From contig JBFMBH010000018.1 of NCBI GenBank assembly GCA_040755095.1, positions 1 to 43,717 on the forward strand: 43,717 bases of DNA, in the 5' to 3' direction. The stretch comes from Thermodesulfobacteriota bacterium. GTDB taxonomy: Bacteria; Desulfobacterota; Desulfobulbia; Desulfobulbales; JBFMBH01. Shown piece by piece: positions 16,264-27,434 of this stretch; position 1 is the first letter of the stretch; each line of letters opens with the position of its first letter. A model generated the notes under the pieces. It made no database searches, was not told the origin of the DNA, and saw only the letters and a program-made list of their open reading frames with translations. Position numbers and translations under genes: made by a program.

Positions 16264-18620
16264 CAGAACGGGCACTCGTCGTCGTCAAAGAGGCGGGGCG
16301 GCTTGGGGGCCTGGCCCCGGGGCTTCTTCCTTTCCGGAGGCGGGAGCGGCAGGAGGTCGGGGAAGAAGTCATTCTCGTCGTCATCGTCCATCTCAAGGAG
16401 CATCTCCAGCTGGTGCATCTGGTAATCGAGCTGTCCCAGCCACTGGGTGATCAGCTCGGCACAGGGCCAGTCGCTGGCCGATATGGCGTCGGCTCGGGCC
16501 TCCAGGAGCCGGTCGATCTCCCGCATGCCGGCTTCCTTCCGGAAGCGCTTGCTGTTGCCCCGGTACCGGCAGAGGCTTTCGAAGTAGACCAGGATGGGCG
16601 CCTCCGGCTGGCTTTGCCTGGCCCTGTCCACCAGGGCCGCCAGGGCCCGGAAGCACTGGCAGGCCGCGAGAGTCTGGCACAGCTGCTGCTGCTCTTCGGG
16701 GGAGAAGGGCAGCTCCGCCGCCGCTGTCAGCCGCTCCTCCAGCTGGGCCATTCCCCAGGCCAGATGGGGCGCGGCCAGGGTCTCGTAAAGACGGATCAGC
16801 GGCAGAGCATCCAGGACGGTCTGCCGGTCCCAGGGGCGGCCGAAACTGGCCAGCAAGCGGCGGTGCATCTTGATGAGCCGCGGTCTGGTGACGCCCATGT
16901 CCCGCCCCGTCACCAGCGTCCGGAGGTCCGCGGCCATGCCGCCGCCCCGCAGCTGATAGCCCCGGGCCATGAGGTCCCAGGCCTCCTGGTCATGGCCCTG
17001 CACCAGCTCCAGCAGGCCCTGGGTCAGGATGACCGTGCCGTGGAAGGCGTCGGTCCGGGCCTCCCTGAGGGCATGTGCCAACCCCTTGGCCGCCAGCTGT
17101 GGCTTGCCGGCCGCCGCCTGCTTGACGGCCTGGGCCAGGAGGGAGTTGATGAGCACGCCCCGCGCCTCCTGGTTGAGGGGATCCCGGGCCAAGGCATCGG
17201 CGGCATAGCCAGCGGCCTTCCTGCAGGCGCCCCGGCGCAAAGCCAAGCCCGCGGCGGCCAGACGGATCTCGCCGTCCTCGGGCAGATGCCGGATGGCGCG
17301 CTCCAGCCAGCGGTTGGCCTCCCGGAGGTCGTTGGCGGCAACACAATTCGCGATGACCGTCTGGTACGTCTTCTTGTCCAGGGGATCGAAGGCCAGGCTC
17401 TCCACCCGGTAGTCGAAGGCCCGTTCCCGGCCGCCAACCGGATCGGTGTCCGCATGGTCGGCCAAGTGGCGCAGGATCATGGCGGCCGCAAGGGGCTGCC
17501 AGGAATGGTCAGCCTCCTCGGTCACCGCCGCGAGCACCTCCTGCCAGGCCTCCTCCAGGGCGTCCGGCGCCGCATGCCGGTCCAGCTCCAGGGCCAGGGC
17601 CTGCACCCGGAGCTCGAGCAGGGGATCGAGTCCACCCTGCTGCTTGCGCACCATGGCCAGGCCAGCCGGATCGTGGGCAAGGATCCTCCGGAGGAGCCGC
17701 CGGCCGAGGTCCGGTCCCAGGACCTCGCCGTGGCTCAGCACCAGCTTCAGCAGCTCCCGGGGGGAAGGCGGGAGGCCCTGCAGGCGGATAAGACCCTGCA
17801 GGCACGGCCACGTGGCCGGCGGCAGGCCCCACAGGCCGGCCACCACCTCCTGCGCCTCCCCGGGGATGGCCGCCAGCCCGGCGAGACGCGCCGCCACCGG
17901 TTGCTCCTGGGCCGCCACCAGCTGGGCCAGACGGCCGAAGGCGCTCGGCGATGCCAGCCCGGCCAGGGCCTGCACGCCGGCGGACCGGTCCTCCTCCAGG
18001 CGCTGCAGCCCGCTGAGGAGCTGCCGGAGGTCCCGGTACGGCGAGCGGAAGGGGATGGCGGCGAGGCTGGCGGCCAGGGCTGCCTGATCCCCGGCACAGT
18101 AAGCGGCCAGGGCCGCCCGCGCCGGGGGCAGGTGCTGGAGCAGGAGATGGCCGGCGGGCAGCTCCCGGACTACTGCCCCGTTGCCGGCCAGCACCTGCAC
18201 CGCCAGGAAGCCGGTGACCGCCCGGCCAGCGGGGCTGCCGAGGTAGCCGTTGTCCTGCCGGAGGTAGGCCTTGATGGCACGCTGCGGCTGGCCGGCCTGC
18301 AGCAGCCAGACGATCAGGCGCTCCTGGCCATCCTCGCGGCCGCACTGCTCGCGCCGGGTTTCCCACAGGGCTGCGGCCTCCCGGTACAGGCCCTTGTGCG
18401 CCAGCTGCTCCGAGCGGCTCAGGTAGAGCTCGGCCAGGGTATCCCGGGAGATCCCGGGGGCAGCGGCCTGCAGGAGCTGTTTGCAGCAGTCGATGGCCTC
18501 TCGGAGCCGGCCGGCCGCCTGATGCCGGGACAACGCCTCCCGCAGCTCCTCTCCCGGAGGGAGGGACTGCCCAGCCGGCGGGCGGCGTTTTTCAGTCCTG
18601 GTGACTTTCTTTCTGCTCAT
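16263..18620 (-). CDS. Large helical-repeat (TPR-like) protein heading the Hsp70 operon
   Basis: The chosen ATG at 18620 (MSRKKVTRTEKRR) gives 785 residues; the frame runs further upstream, but that stretch lies over the predicted promoter. The sequence is almost all Ala/Leu-rich helix pairs. Several resemble TPRs (RLREAIDCCKQLLQAAAPG, GLYREAAALWETRREQCG, EANRWLERAIRHLPEDGEIRLAAAGLAL). The N-terminus is strongly basic. The C-terminus is acidic and proline-rich, with EMDDDDENDFFPD and a final DDDECPF. No signal peptide is visible, so it is predicted cytoplasmic. Its stop overlaps the J-like start by one base. A scaffold or client-recognition role for the chaperones is inferred from context only. 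Confidence 0.8.
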   Translation of the reverse strand: MSRKKVTRTEKRRPPAGQSLPPGEELREALSRHQAAGRLREAIDCCKQLLQAAAPGISRDTLAELYLSRSEQLAHKGLYREAAALWETRREQCGREDGQERLIVWLLQAGQPQRAIKAYLRQDNGYLGSPAGRAVTGFLAVQVLAGNGAVVRELPAGHLLLQHLPPARAALAAYCAGDQAALAASLAAIPFRSPYRDLRQLLSGLQRLEEDRSAGVQALAGLASPSAFGRLAQLVAAQEQPVAARLAGLAAIPGEAQEVVAGLWGLPPATWPCLQGLIRLQGLPPSPRELLKLVLSHGEVLGPDLGRRLLRRILAHDPAGLAMVRKQQGGLDPLLELRVQALALELDRHAAPDALEEAWQEVLAAVTEEADHSWQPLAAAMILRHLADHADTDPVGGRERAFDYRVESLAFDPLDKKTYQTVIANCVAANDLREANRWLERAIRHLPEDGEIRLAAAGLALRRGACRKAAGYAADALARDPLNQEARGVLINSLLAQAVKQAAAGKPQLAAKGLAHALREARTDAFHGTVILTQGLLELVQGHDQEAWDLMARGYQLRGGGMAADLRTLVTGRDMGVTRPRLIKMHRRLLASFGRPWDRQTVLDALPLIRLYETLAAPHLAWGMAQLEERLTAAAELPFSPEEQQQLCQTLAACQCFRALAALVDRARQSQPEAPILVYFESLCRYRGNSKRFRKEAGMREIDRLLEARADAISASDWPCAELITQWLGQLDYQMHQLEMLLEMDDDDENDFFPDLLPLPPPERKKPRGQAPKPPRLFDDDECPF

Positions 18621-18663
18621 GCTGGCGGTGTGATGGAGGACCAGAGGGAATGGAAGTGGACAC

Positions 18664-18692
18664 GGGATACCAGGAACGGCCCGTCTTGTCAA
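18664..18692 (-). promoter_or_regulatory. Predicted promoter of the Hsp70 operon
   Basis: On the minus strand TTGACA (18692-18687) and TATCCC (18669-18664) are 17 bases apart. The predicted start is near 18657 with a leader of about 36 bases. It looks like a sigma70 promoter with a perfect -35 and a weak -10. No CIRCE-type inverted repeat is seen, so HrcA control is not supported. Confidence 0.55.
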
Positions 18693-18762
18693 ACACTCAC
18701 CCTGGGAGCTCAGAAGGAAGTAGAATCCTCTCCGGGTCGGGCATCAGACAGGGCAGGGGCCG

Positions 18763-21638
<2,876 letters not shown>

Positions 21639-21639
<1 letters not shown>

Positions 21640-22787
21640 CAGGCCCCGTATTCCTTGAGCTTGCCCAGGATCTTCTCCGGCCGGAAGTTGGTTGCCGGTG
21701 CCTGGACGCCGAGATCGGTCAGCACCGACCGGGACAGATCGGACAGGAAAACCTCGGCGGCCAGCTTCGCCTCGTCGATGTCTGCCGCCAGGAGGCCGTA
21801 GCGCTTCATGATCTCGATGATCACCCGGGCCGAGCTCTGGAAGGGGAAGGGGAAGAAGTCGGAGCGGCCGGGGGTGAAGGCGGCCTGGAGCACCGGCTTC
21901 GGCACCTGGTCGTAGCGGAAGTCGGAGCTGGCGCGCAGGAGGTCCACCAGCTCCTCCCGGTTGCTGGCCTCGTTGGCGACAAGCCCTCCTTCGGTGGTGG
22001 CCCGGGTGACATCCGTGACCAGCTCCCGGTGGTCCTCGAAGAACTGCCGCCGGGTGACCAGGGCGCAGCAGGGGTGGTTGGGCCACAGGTACTTGGAGAA
22101 CATGTAGGCCGTGCCGATCCCCTTGGCCTCCACCACCGCATTCTTGGGCTCGGGCATGACGAAGCTGTCCACGTCGCCCCGCTGCATGGCCTCGATGCTG
22201 TCGTCCAGCTCGATGATCCGGAAGTTGACATCCCGGGTCCAGTCCAGGCCCTGCATCTCCAGAAACATCATGTTGAGGAGGTAATGCACGCTCAGCTTGC
22301 TGTGGTTGGACAGGGTCTTGCCCATGAAGTCGCCGGGGGCCTTGATGTTGGAGGCCTTGGCGACCATGAGCGCCGCGCCGTTGGTGCCGCCCACCTGGGG
22401 GATGACCAGGGGCGTCGCCTGCTCGAACGGCTTGGCGCCGGTGTGGATAGCGAAGGCCAGCGGCACGATGAGCTGCCCGAAATCCAGCGTGCCGGCGATG
22501 AGATCCTTGGCGATGAGGGGCATGGCGGGATAGTTCACCAGGTTGACGGCAAGCTGGCGGCGCTCGAACAGTCCCTTCGTCCGGGTGAAGACAAAGGGCG
22601 CGGCACAGTGGGATGGCCCGAAGAGGCCGATGCTCACCTCCCGGGGCTTGACGGGGGTGGCCCACAGACGGCTGGCCGGCAGTCCGGCGGCCAGGGCCAG
22701 GCTGCCGGTGGCAGCAAGAAAGTCGCGACGGGACAAGGCAGGCTCTCGGACAGCAGGTCCTGGGGCAGGCTGGGCGGGGCTGGACAT
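21639..22787 (-). CDS. Tat-exported NMT1/SsuA-type periplasmic solute-binding protein
   Basis: ATG at 22787 follows GGAGG seven bases upstream; 382 residues. The N-terminus has a twin-arginine signal ([17 protein letters not shown]). The mature part has the fold II solute-binding pattern of the NMT1/NrtA/SsuA families ([59 protein letters not shown]). Tat export suggests folding, or cofactor or metal binding, before export; CC in [11 protein letters not shown] is a possible site. No ABC permease or ATPase gene is adjacent. The kinase gene follows with overlapping stop and start codons, so this is likely a sensory rather than a transport receptor. A possible -10 (TATCAT, minus strand, 22857-22852) lacks a good -35. 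Confidence 0.85.
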
Positions 22788-22915
22788 CGAGTATCCTCCA
22801 CGGGATGAGGTCCTGGGGTGGCGGGTGCCTGGGGTTGGCATGGCATCCCCCATGATAGCGAAAGGGGGCCCTGCTTGAGAAGTCCTTGCGGCAGGCGGCC
22901 CGGACGGAAAGCGGC

Positions 22916-22943
22916 TTGCAATGGCAGACCCCTTTGCTAGAAT
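22916..22943 (+). promoter_or_regulatory. Predicted sigma70 promoter of the GlmU-like gene
   Basis: TTGCAA (22916-22921), a 16-base spacer and TAGAAT (22938-22943) precede a leader of about 70 bases and the AGGAGG-ATG of the GlmU-like gene. Confidence 0.55.
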
Positions 22944-23019
22944 GCCGGGCCGGGTGCACCAGCCAGGCCTGCCGAGTCGCGGGGGGAGTCTGGTGCCGTC
23001 AACTGCAGGAGGATATGCG

Positions 23020-24045
23020 ATGAAGGCCTCACTCCCGGTCCGGGGACTGATCCTTGCCGCCGGCAAGGGAACGCGCATGAAGTCGGATCTGGCCAAGGTC
23101 TTGCACCCCATCTGGGGCAAGCCCATGCTGGAGCATGTCCTTGCCGCCGTGAACGGTTTGGAGCTGGCCGGCCTGGCGGTGGTGGTGGGCCACCAGGCGG
23201 ATCGGGTGCAAGAGGCGCTGGCCGGCCGGAACCTGGCCTTCGTGCTTCAGGAGCGCCAGAACGGCACCGGTCACGCAGTCTTGTGTGCCGAGCCGGTCCT
23301 GGGGCGAGAGGGCGGCCTCACCCTGATCCTGTGCGGGGACACCCCGCTCATCCGCACCGAGACCCTCAAGGCCTTTCTGGCCCAGCACCAGGAGCGCCGG
23401 CCTCTGGTGACGCTCATGACCACCGAGCTGGCCGAGCCCTTTGGCTACGGCCGGATCGTGCACACGGCCGGCGGGGCGGTGTGCCGCATCGTCGAGGAGA
23501 AGGACGCCAGCCCGGAGGAGCGTCGCATCCGCACGATCAACGCCGGCATCTACTGCGCGGACACCGCCTTCCTCTTCGCCGCCTTGGCCAGGGTGGGCAC
23601 CGATAACAGCCAGGGTGAGGTCTATCTGACCGACATCGTCAGCCAGGCTACGGCCGGGGGCGGCAGGGTGGACACCTTCCCCTGCGCCGACCCCATGGAG
23701 GTCCTGGGGGTGAATTCCCGACGGGAGCTGGCCCAGGCCGGCCGGGTGCTTCAGGAGCGCCTGAACCGGCAGCACATGGCAGCCGGCGTCACCATGGCGG
23801 ATCCCGCCACGGTGTGGATCCAGGGGGAGGTGGCTATCGGGCCGGATACCGTGCTTGAGCCGCAGGTCCTCCTCAAGGGGCCGGCCACGATCGGCCGTGG
23901 CTGCCATCTGGGACCTTTTCTGGTTCTGGAGCGTTGTCGTCTGGGTGACGGGGTGCGGGTCGGCCCCTTCAACCATCTCGTCGACTGCCAGCTGCCGGCC
24001 GGCGCCACCGTTCCACCGGGCCTGCCGGCTGGAAACAACCTCTGA
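23020..24045 (+). CDS. GlmU-like nucleotidyltransferase with shortened left-handed beta-helix
   Basis: ATG at 23020 follows a perfect AGGAGG (23007-23012). The 341-residue product has the uridyltransferase domain (LILAAGKGTRMKSDLAKVLHPIWGKPMLEHVL, ERQNGTGHAVLCAEPVL, LCGDTPLI, EEKDASPEERRIRTINAGIYC), which makes UDP-GlcNAc from GlcNAc-1-P and UTP. After residue ~265 only two or three hexapeptide turns remain (VWIQGEVAIGPDTVLEPQVLLKGPATIGRG). Full GlmU has about 455 residues and a C-terminal acetyltransferase active site that is absent here. So it can supply the second step of UDP-GlcNAc synthesis, while acetylation of GlcN-1-P must come from another enzyme. Activity on another sugar phosphate cannot be excluded. 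Confidence 0.85.
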   Translation: MKASLPVRGLILAAGKGTRMKSDLAKVLHPIWGKPMLEHVLAAVNGLELAGLAVVVGHQADRVQEALAGRNLAFVLQERQNGTGHAVLCAEPVLGREGGLTLILCGDTPLIRTETLKAFLAQHQERRPLVTLMTTELAEPFGYGRIVHTAGGAVCRIVEEKDASPEERRIRTINAGIYCADTAFLFAALARVGTDNSQGEVYLTDIVSQATAGGGRVDTFPCADPMEVLGVNSRRELAQAGRVLQERLNRQHMAAGVTMADPATVWIQGEVAIGPDTVLEPQVLLKGPATIGRGCHLGPFLVLERCRLGDGVRVGPFNHLVDCQLPAGATVPPGLPAGNNL

Positions 24046-24069
24046 GCCCGCCGCTGTCACCACCAGACG

Positions 24070-24104
24070 GGCCGATCGGCCTAGGCATTAACAAGTTGTT
24101 TTTT
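24070..24104 (+). terminator. Possible terminator after the GlmU-like gene
   Basis: A perfect 12-base palindrome GGCCGATCGGCC (24070-24081) is followed, after 17 bases, by a T6 run (24099-24104) that also ends a weak AACA-AGT-TGTT hairpin. The distance between the stronger stem and the T-run makes this only a weak intrinsic terminator. Confidence 0.3.
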
Positions 24105-24151
24105 CAGTTCTTTTTTGATGGGGTCCCCGGCGGGTGCGCGGGAGAAACCCC

Positions 24152-24181
24152 TTGACTAAGCTCTTCCCGCCTGAGTATAGT
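24152..24181 (+). promoter_or_regulatory. Predicted sigma70 promoter of the zapB-like/zapA genes
   Basis: TTGACT (24152-24157), an 18-base spacer and TATAGT (24176-24181) form one of the best-matching promoters in the window. The leader to the first gene is about 110 bases and begins with a small CCTGA-AA-TCAGG hairpin. Confidence 0.62.
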
Positions 24182-24296
24182 ACGCCCTGAAATCAGGGGG
24201 TGGCCGCGCGGAAGCCGGGCAGCTTGGCTGTTGCCCCTGCTGGCTGATATGGGCTGGATGTGGACTGCCGCCAGCCTCGATCCAAGGAGAAGGCTT

Positions 24297-24635
24297 ATGG
24301 AGAACCAGGAGGCATTGGTTAGGCTGGAGCAGTTTGTGGATAGGCTCCTGGCTGCCTGCCGCGAGCTCAAGGAGGAGCGGGCTGCCCTCGTCCGGCGGCT
24401 GGAAGACAAAGAGCGCCTGATCGCCGAGCAGGGGGAGGCGCTGGCCGCATTGCGGGATGAGCGTAATGTGGTGCACAGTCGGGTCAGCGGCCTGTTGCGC
24501 CGAATGGAAGACTGGGAGCACAGCGAGCTGGGTGACGAGATGGCCGGCGAGGCGGAGGAGGTGGCGGCGGTGGCAGTGCCGCGGCCGAGCTCGACCGAGC
24601 CGTCGCGGTTGTTTTCTTTGGCCGAGGAGCGGTGA
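24297..24635 (+). CDS. ZapB-like coiled-coil protein
   Basis: ATG at 24297 follows AAGGAGAAGG, giving 112 residues. Residues 5-80 are a continuous charged heptad coiled coil (ALVRLEQFVDRLLAACRELKEERAALVRRLEDKERLIAEQGEALAALRDE), followed by an acidic low-complexity tail. zapA begins 81 bases downstream. ZapB is a coiled-coil partner of ZapA at the division ring, and a short coiled-coil gene before zapA is the usual arrangement in this group. The call rests on coiled coil plus context, because sequence conservation in this family is low. Confidence 0.65.
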   Translation: MENQEALVRLEQFVDRLLAACRELKEERAALVRRLEDKERLIAEQGEALAALRDERNVVHSRVSGLLRRMEDWEHSELGDEMAGEAEEVAAVAVPRPSSTEPSRLFSLAEER

Positions 24636-24716
24636 GCGGGAGGCGGCCCAGGGGGGTGCGGCCTCGATGAATTCCCAGGAGCGGCGGGCGGCCTGGCAGG
24701 CCCGTGGTGAGGCAGG

Positions 24717-25001
24717 TTGGAGCGACTGGTCAAGTTTGTGGTTCTCGGGCAGGAGTTTCCTCTTTACACCAGTGCGCCGGAAGAGGACGTCCAGGAGATC
24801 CTCCAGCTCGTGCGAAGCCAGTTCGAGGCCTTCACCCAGGGGCGAGCCGCCGGCCTGCCAGCCAACAAGGTGGCCGTCCTGGCCAGTCTGAACATGGCTG
24901 ATCAGTACATCCGCCTGCGGCGGGATTTCGAGCAGTATCAGGAACGGGTCAACCGGTGGGCAGCCCAGGTGGCCGCCAAGGTGGAAGAGGGTCTGTCCTG
25001 A
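24717..25001 (+). CDS. zapA: Cell division protein ZapA
   Basis: This 94-residue protein reads from TTG 24717, with GAGG a few bases upstream. The N-terminal half is the ZapA beta-rich head (LVKFVVLGQEFPLYTSAPEEDVQEILQLV). The C-terminal half is the dimerising helix, with the family motif KVAVLASLNMADQYIRLRRDFEQYQERV. ZapA binds and bundles FtsZ at the division septum. In many bacteria the 6S RNA gene follows zapA; here 834 noncoding bases follow before rny. Confidence 0.88.
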   Translation: MERLVKFVVLGQEFPLYTSAPEEDVQEILQLVRSQFEAFTQGRAAGLPANKVAVLASLNMADQYIRLRRDFEQYQERVNRWAAQVAAKVEEGLS

Positions 25002-25068
25002 CAGGGGTTCCCCTGCTGTGTTTGTGATCGGAGCGATCATTTTGAGCCAACATGACTATGAAGGGGGT

Positions 25069-25220
25069 CTTTCCTGGGTGCCAATGGCTTGCCGAGTCGA
25101 TCGGCAGGCCTGCGGGACTCATAGGATCCCCACCTAACTCCGGTTAGGTTCAATAGTACGCTACGACACGGCATTGGCGGGGGATTTTGCATTACGGACG
25201 GCACCCCACTGGGGGCGTCC
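25069..25220 (+). ncRNA. Structured RNA candidate A downstream of zapA
   Basis: Several exact helices are visible. GCCAATG (25080-25086) pairs with CATTGGC (25172-25178) to close the domain. Inside is a 9-bp hairpin at 25087-25109 (one G-T pair) and a 6-bp hairpin at 25133-25148 with a UCCG (UNCG-type) loop. The segment after that hairpin (TACGCTACGACACGGCAT) resembles the 3' end of enterobacterial 6S RNA. A strong hairpin follows at 25196-25220 (GGACG/CGTCC with CCCC/GGGG). A TATGAA at 25057-25062 could be a -10 box for a start near 25069, with no clear -35. The core is about 120 bases, short for 6S RNA, so it may be another small RNA. Confidence 0.45.
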
Positions 25221-25235
25221 TTCACGATACACCCA

Positions 25236-25446
25236 GAATTCCTTTGGAAGCTGCCGGCGGCGCGGGACCCCCGGCATGTGGTGACAGTGCCCGGCGGGTG
25301 CAGCCGGGGCGGGAGTTGACAGGGAGTACCGGAAGACCGTGCCCGGGTGCGAGCTGGTGGCGCCTCAGGGCCTTGGACTAAGGACGTTGGACAAGCTAAC
25401 CTGGGCCGCGGCACGCTGCGGCATGGGATCCCGAACAGGTCGGGTG
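25236..25446 (+). ncRNA. Structured RNA candidate B, 6S-like rod
   Basis: A rod can be drawn by hand. A closing helix of 25252-25262 with 25414-25423 has one bulged G. A distal helix GTGCCCGG (25287-25294) pairs with CCGGGTGC (25343-25350, two G-T pairs). Between them is an open central region whose 3' strand holds a CCTT-GGACT-AAGG hairpin (25371-25383). That is the layout of 6S RNA: closing stem, central bubble with a small hairpin on the 3' side, and apical stem. At about 205 bases its length fits, and zapA-ssrS is a common gene order. Strand and ends are inferred; candidate A is the rival for the 6S assignment. Confidence 0.4.
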
Positions 25447-25835
25447 GACATAGACGCTCGTAGGAAACGGATTCCGATGCGCACGGAGAACAGCTTCGAC
25501 AACATGTCGGTCGGTCCCGCACCAGCGACCTTTCATCGGCCGGTGGCCGGAGCGGGGCTCGCCGGTGAGCTGGGGCGGCTGCCGCCCGACGAGGCGTTGA
25601 TCCAGGATCGGTAGTCGTCCACCCAGCGCGGCCGCAGCCCTTATCTTCCACCCTCGTCGCCTCCCCCCTCCGTGGCGGACCGGTTTGCACCGGCTCCGTG
25701 ACGCGCCTGCCCACCCTCGCGGTCACCCTGCTTTCACGTGCGGCCCCGGCAGTGGCCTTTGTTGCCGCAAGCCCGGATTCCGGCCCGGCCGGTCCAGTGT
25801 TTGGCCGCACCCCTTCGTCCCAGGAGGAAACCTCC
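25447..25835 (+). other. Noncoding interval upstream of rny
   Basis: About 390 bases with no convincing gene. Short open frames here (for example one ending at 25614) lack ribosome sites and look like chance. The first part has dyads such as CGGATTCCG and CGGTCGGTC-type repeats, and the part around 25640-25680 is pyrimidine-rich. I see no promoter with both boxes. It could be the rny leader or the end of a longer structured transcript. Confidence 0.4.
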
Positions 25836-27401
25836 GTGCAGATATCGGTCGGCACCGTGCTCTTGGTCATTCTGGGGATCGCCGTCGGTATGGCCGTCGG
25901 CGCGTTCCTGTGGAAGCGCCTGGTGGATAATCGCCACCGCAATCTGGAGGAGCAGGGCCGCAAGCTCATTGAGGATGCCCTGGCCGAGGCGGAGCGCCTC
26001 AAGAGGGAGGCAGGCCTGGCCGCCAAGGACGAGGCCCTGGGTATCAAGCTGGAGGCGGAGCGGGAGATCAAGGCCCGCAAGGCCGAGGTGCAGGAGGAGG
26101 AGCGGCGGCTGTCCCAGCGGCTGGAGCAGATCGAGCGCAAGATCGATCTGCTGGACCAGCGGGAGATGGAGCTCCTCAAGCGGGAGCAGGGCTTCGGCCG
26201 CCTGGAGGCGGAGGTGGAGGAGCGCAAGAAGCGCCTGGACGCCCAGATCGAGGAGCAGCGCTTCGAGCTGGAGCGGCTGGCTGGCATCTCCCAGGAGGAC
26301 GCCAAGAGGCTTCTGACCGAAAGCATCGAGAGCGAGGCGCGCATGGACGCCGCCAAGGCCCTGGTGCGCATCGAGAACGAGACCCGGATCCAGGCGGATC
26401 GCAAGGCCAAGGAGCTCATCGGCCTGGCCGTGAGCCGCTATGCCGGGGACTATGTCGCCGAGAAGACGGTTTCGGTGGTGCCCCTGCCCAACGAGGAGAT
26501 GAAGGGCCGGATCATCGGGCGGGAGGGCCGCAATATCCGCACCCTGGAGGCGGCCACCGGCATCGACCTCATCATCGACGATACCCCGGAGGCGGTGATC
26601 CTTTCCGGCTTCAATCCGGTGCGGCGGGAGGTGGCCCGTCTGGCTTTGGAGCGGCTCATTGCCGATGGCCGCATCCACCCAGCCCGCATCGAGGAGATTG
26701 TGGAGAAGGTCTCCCAGGAGCTGGAGGTCTCCATCCGCGAGGCCGGAGAGCAGGCCACCTTCGATGTCGGCGCCCATGGCCTGCACGTGGAGCTGATCAA
26801 GCTTTTGGGCCGCCTCAAGTACCGGACCAGCTATGGCCAGAACGTGCTCCAGCATTCCTTGGAGGTGGCCTTCCTGGCCGGCATCATGGCCGCCGAGCTG
26901 GGCCTCAATGTCAAACAGGCCAAGCGGGCCGGGCTGCTGCACGACATCGGCAAGGCGGTAGACCACGAGGTGGAGGGGTCTCATGCGGCCATTGGCGCGG
27001 ATCTGGCCCGGAAGTACGGTGAATCCCCCAAGGTGGTCAACGCCATCGCCGCCCACCACGAGGAGGTGCCGCCGGAGGGCGTGGTGGACGTGCTGGTCCA
27101 GGCGGCGGACGCCCTGTCCGGCGCTCGGCCCGGGGCGCGCAAGGAGATGCTGGAGACCTATGTCAAGCGCCTCCAGGACCTGGAGCGGGTGGCCAATTCC
27201 TTCAAGGGGGTCAGCAAGTCTTTCGCCATCCAGGCCGGCCGGGAGCTGCGGATCATGGTCAACAGCGAGAAGATCTCCGACGCCGATGCGGTGCTGCTGT
27301 CCCGGGACATCGCCCGCAAGGTCGAAAACGAGCTGACCTACCCTGGCCAAATCCGGGTCACCGTGATCCGGGAGACCCGGGCCGTGGACATCGCCAAGTA
27401 G
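25836..27401 (+). CDS. rny: Ribonuclease Y
   Basis: The GTG at 25836 after AGGAGG (25822-25827) gives 521 residues, the normal RNase Y length; the in-frame extension upstream is not needed. An N-terminal membrane anchor ([21 protein letters not shown]) is followed by a long coiled coil (about 30-190), a KH domain ([21 protein letters not shown]), and an HD domain with [18 protein letters not shown] and [12 protein letters not shown] as the metal-binding His-Asp pair. RNase Y is a membrane-bound endoribonuclease that starts mRNA decay. tyrS begins 33 bases after the stop and is probably co-transcribed. Confidence 0.95.
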   Translation: MQISVGTVLLVILGIAVGMAVGAFLWKRLVDNRHRNLEEQGRKLIEDALAEAERLKREAGLAAKDEALGIKLEAEREIKARKAEVQEEERRLSQRLEQIERKIDLLDQREMELLKREQGFGRLEAEVEERKKRLDAQIEEQRFELERLAGISQEDAKRLLTESIESEARMDAAKALVRIENETRIQADRKAKELIGLAVSRYAGDYVAEKTVSVVPLPNEEMKGRIIGREGRNIRTLEAATGIDLIIDDTPEAVILSGFNPVRREVARLALERLIADGRIHPARIEEIVEKVSQELEVSIREAGEQATFDVGAHGLHVELIKLLGRLKYRTSYGQNVLQHSLEVAFLAGIMAAELGLNVKQAKRAGLLHDIGKAVDHEVEGSHAAIGADLARKYGESPKVVNAIAAHHEEVPPEGVVDVLVQAADALSGARPGARKEMLETYVKRLQDLERVANSFKGVSKSFAIQAGRELRIMVNSEKISDADAVLLSRDIARKVENELTYPGQIRVTVIRETRAVDIAK

Positions 27402-27434
27402 CCTCCTCAACCAGGCCCTGCCAAGGAATCGCCC

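Noticed and set aside
16263-16275. GTG at 16275 as start of the J-like protein
   Set aside because: The ATG at 16263 overlapping the upstream stop is better placed and begins exactly at the J-domain helix (MIDPYLLL).
18600-18692. CIRCE or heat-shock operator before the Hsp70 operon
   Set aside because: No inverted repeat of the CIRCE type; only an ordinary sigma70-like promoter is visible.
25339-25614. 91-codon frame between zapA and rny
   Set aside because: No ribosome site, odd composition, and it crosses structured RNA candidate B.
25002-25640. tmRNA or RNase P RNA in the zapA-rny gap
   Set aside because: Neither the tmRNA tRNA-like ends nor the RNase P core (GAGGAAAGTCC-like) could be found.
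25698-25835. N-terminal extension of RNase Y to an upstream GTG
   Set aside because: GTG at 25836 has a perfect AGGAGG and gives the family length with the membrane anchor at the N-terminus.
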